A program made the translations under genes and the position numbers. The notes under the pieces are model-generated. The model did not search any database, was not told the origin of the DNA, and saw only the letters and a program-made list of their open reading frames with translations. DNA of 64,000 bases from NCBI GenBank assembly GCA_018816105.1, contig JAHIWE010000069.1, positions 1 through 64,000 on the forward strand. The letters run 5' to 3'. Below are positions 63,116 through 64,000 of this stretch, piece by piece. Origin of the DNA: a bacterium (GTDB lineage: Bacteria; Campylobacterota; Campylobacteria; Campylobacterales; Arcobacteraceae). Each line of letters opens with the position of its first letter. Position 1 is the first letter of the stretch.

Positions 63116-64000
63116 CTATTTATTTTCGCTATTATTTAGCACTTTTACATCCATATCAGGGAATACTCTTTCATTACCTTTTGTAACTATCTGCATTCCA
63201 TCTGCTAAACCTTGACCGGTAATTGCCGCATTCATTCCTGAATATGTTGTAACATGTACAGGAATCATCACAGCCTTATTATCAACAATTGCAAATACAA
63301 CATCCATATTAAATCTTTTTATTACAGCATCTCTATTTATAACTAATGCTTCACTTTTTGACTCTTTTGCAAAATTGATTTTTGCTCCTGCTCCATCAAA
63401 AATAAACATATCTTTTATATCAGCTTTAAATCTAACTGGAAAAGTTCTTGTTAATTTATCTCCACTTGGAATTGCTGCATATAATTTTGCTTTTATTATT
63501 TCACCTGAAATATCAATATCGTAAATATCCCCTGCTTTTAAGCCACCAATAAATGATATAGGAAGGTTAAAAATAATCTCAATTTCTTGTATATTTACGA
63601 TAGTTGCAACTGCACTCCCTTGGTTTAACCATTCATTTGTATTTATATTTTTCTCTACAATTACACCTGAAAAGGGAGCTTTTATCTCTTTTTTTGATTT
63701 TTGAATTATTAACTCATTAAGTTTTGCATTTGCAGATATTAGGTTTTCATTTGCAACATCATATTCAAGTTTTGAGTCATCAAATACTTTTTGTGCAATA
63801 GATTTTTTCTCTAATAAAGCAGCATATCTCTCAAAATTCTTCTTTGTATTTTTAAGCTGCACACTATACATATTCACAGCTGATTTTGAAGCTTTTATTT
63901 GGGCATCTAAAATATCTGAATCAATTTGTACAAGTACCTCATCTTTTTTTACTTTTTGTCCAACTTCAAAATTTATATTTTTTGCAATTCCTGAACTTTG
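63116..64000 (-). CDS. RND efflux periplasmic adaptor (5' end outside window)
   Basis: Frame stays open from 63877 to the window edge (QSSGIAKNINFEVGQKVKKDEVLVQIDSDILDAQIKASKSAVNMYSV...); IKAPFSGVIVEKNINTNEWLNQGSAV. Confidence 0.9.
   Translation of the reverse strand, partial: QSSGIAKNINFEVGQKVKKDEVLVQIDSDILDAQIKASKSAVNMYSVQLKNTKKNFERYAALLEKKSIAQKVFDDSKLEYDVANENLISANAKLNELIIQKSKKEIKAPFSGVIVEKNINTNEWLNQGSAVATIVNIQEIEIIFNLPISFIGGLKAGDIYDIDISGEIIKAKLYAAIPSGDKLTRTFPVRFKADIKDMFIFDGAGAKINFAKESKSEALVINRDAVIKRFNMDVVFAIVDNKAVMIPVHVTTYSGMNAAITGQGLADGMQIVTKGNERVFPDMDVKVLNNSENK

Overview
This 64 kb, AT-rich window looks like a Campylobacterota chromosome, most like Arcobacter/Aliarcobacter judging from gene content and codon usage. 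Most of it is core genome: pdxJ-pdxA, pyrH-rpoZ-spoT-tyrS, an amidase, an lptF/G-family permease, pth-rplY, folD-lepB-rpiB, a TonB receptor, glpD, nth-uvrB, argC-greA, cheV, argH, NIF-type nifS/nifU, sufBCDSE-DUF59, accC, GGDEF/EAL proteins and an RND efflux operon cut by the right edge. No rRNA, tRNA, CRISPR array, IS element or prophage was recognised. The accessory part is about 49.2-53.7 kb. It holds a PARIS-like pair (AAA ATPase + DUF4435/TOPRIM-like protein) among gene relics: a DUF1016/YhcG nuclease with two in-frame amber codons, a frameshifted Fic N-terminal fragment, a coding-like remnant, and ~40-bp imperfect tandem repeats. Other notable signals: (i) an operator-like dyad AAATAGGA-N9-TCCTATTT, twice upstream of sufB and once in degenerate form upstream of nifS; (ii) uvrB and the amidase gene apparently starting with ATC and ATT; (iii) a strong terminator-like hairpin inside the 5' end of an ABC permease ORF; (iv) a perfect FNR-type site near -41.5 of a hemerythrin/membrane-protein operon; (v) an AraC-family gene with two ochre codons at its N-terminus. 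All family calls are from reading the translations; no database search was run.
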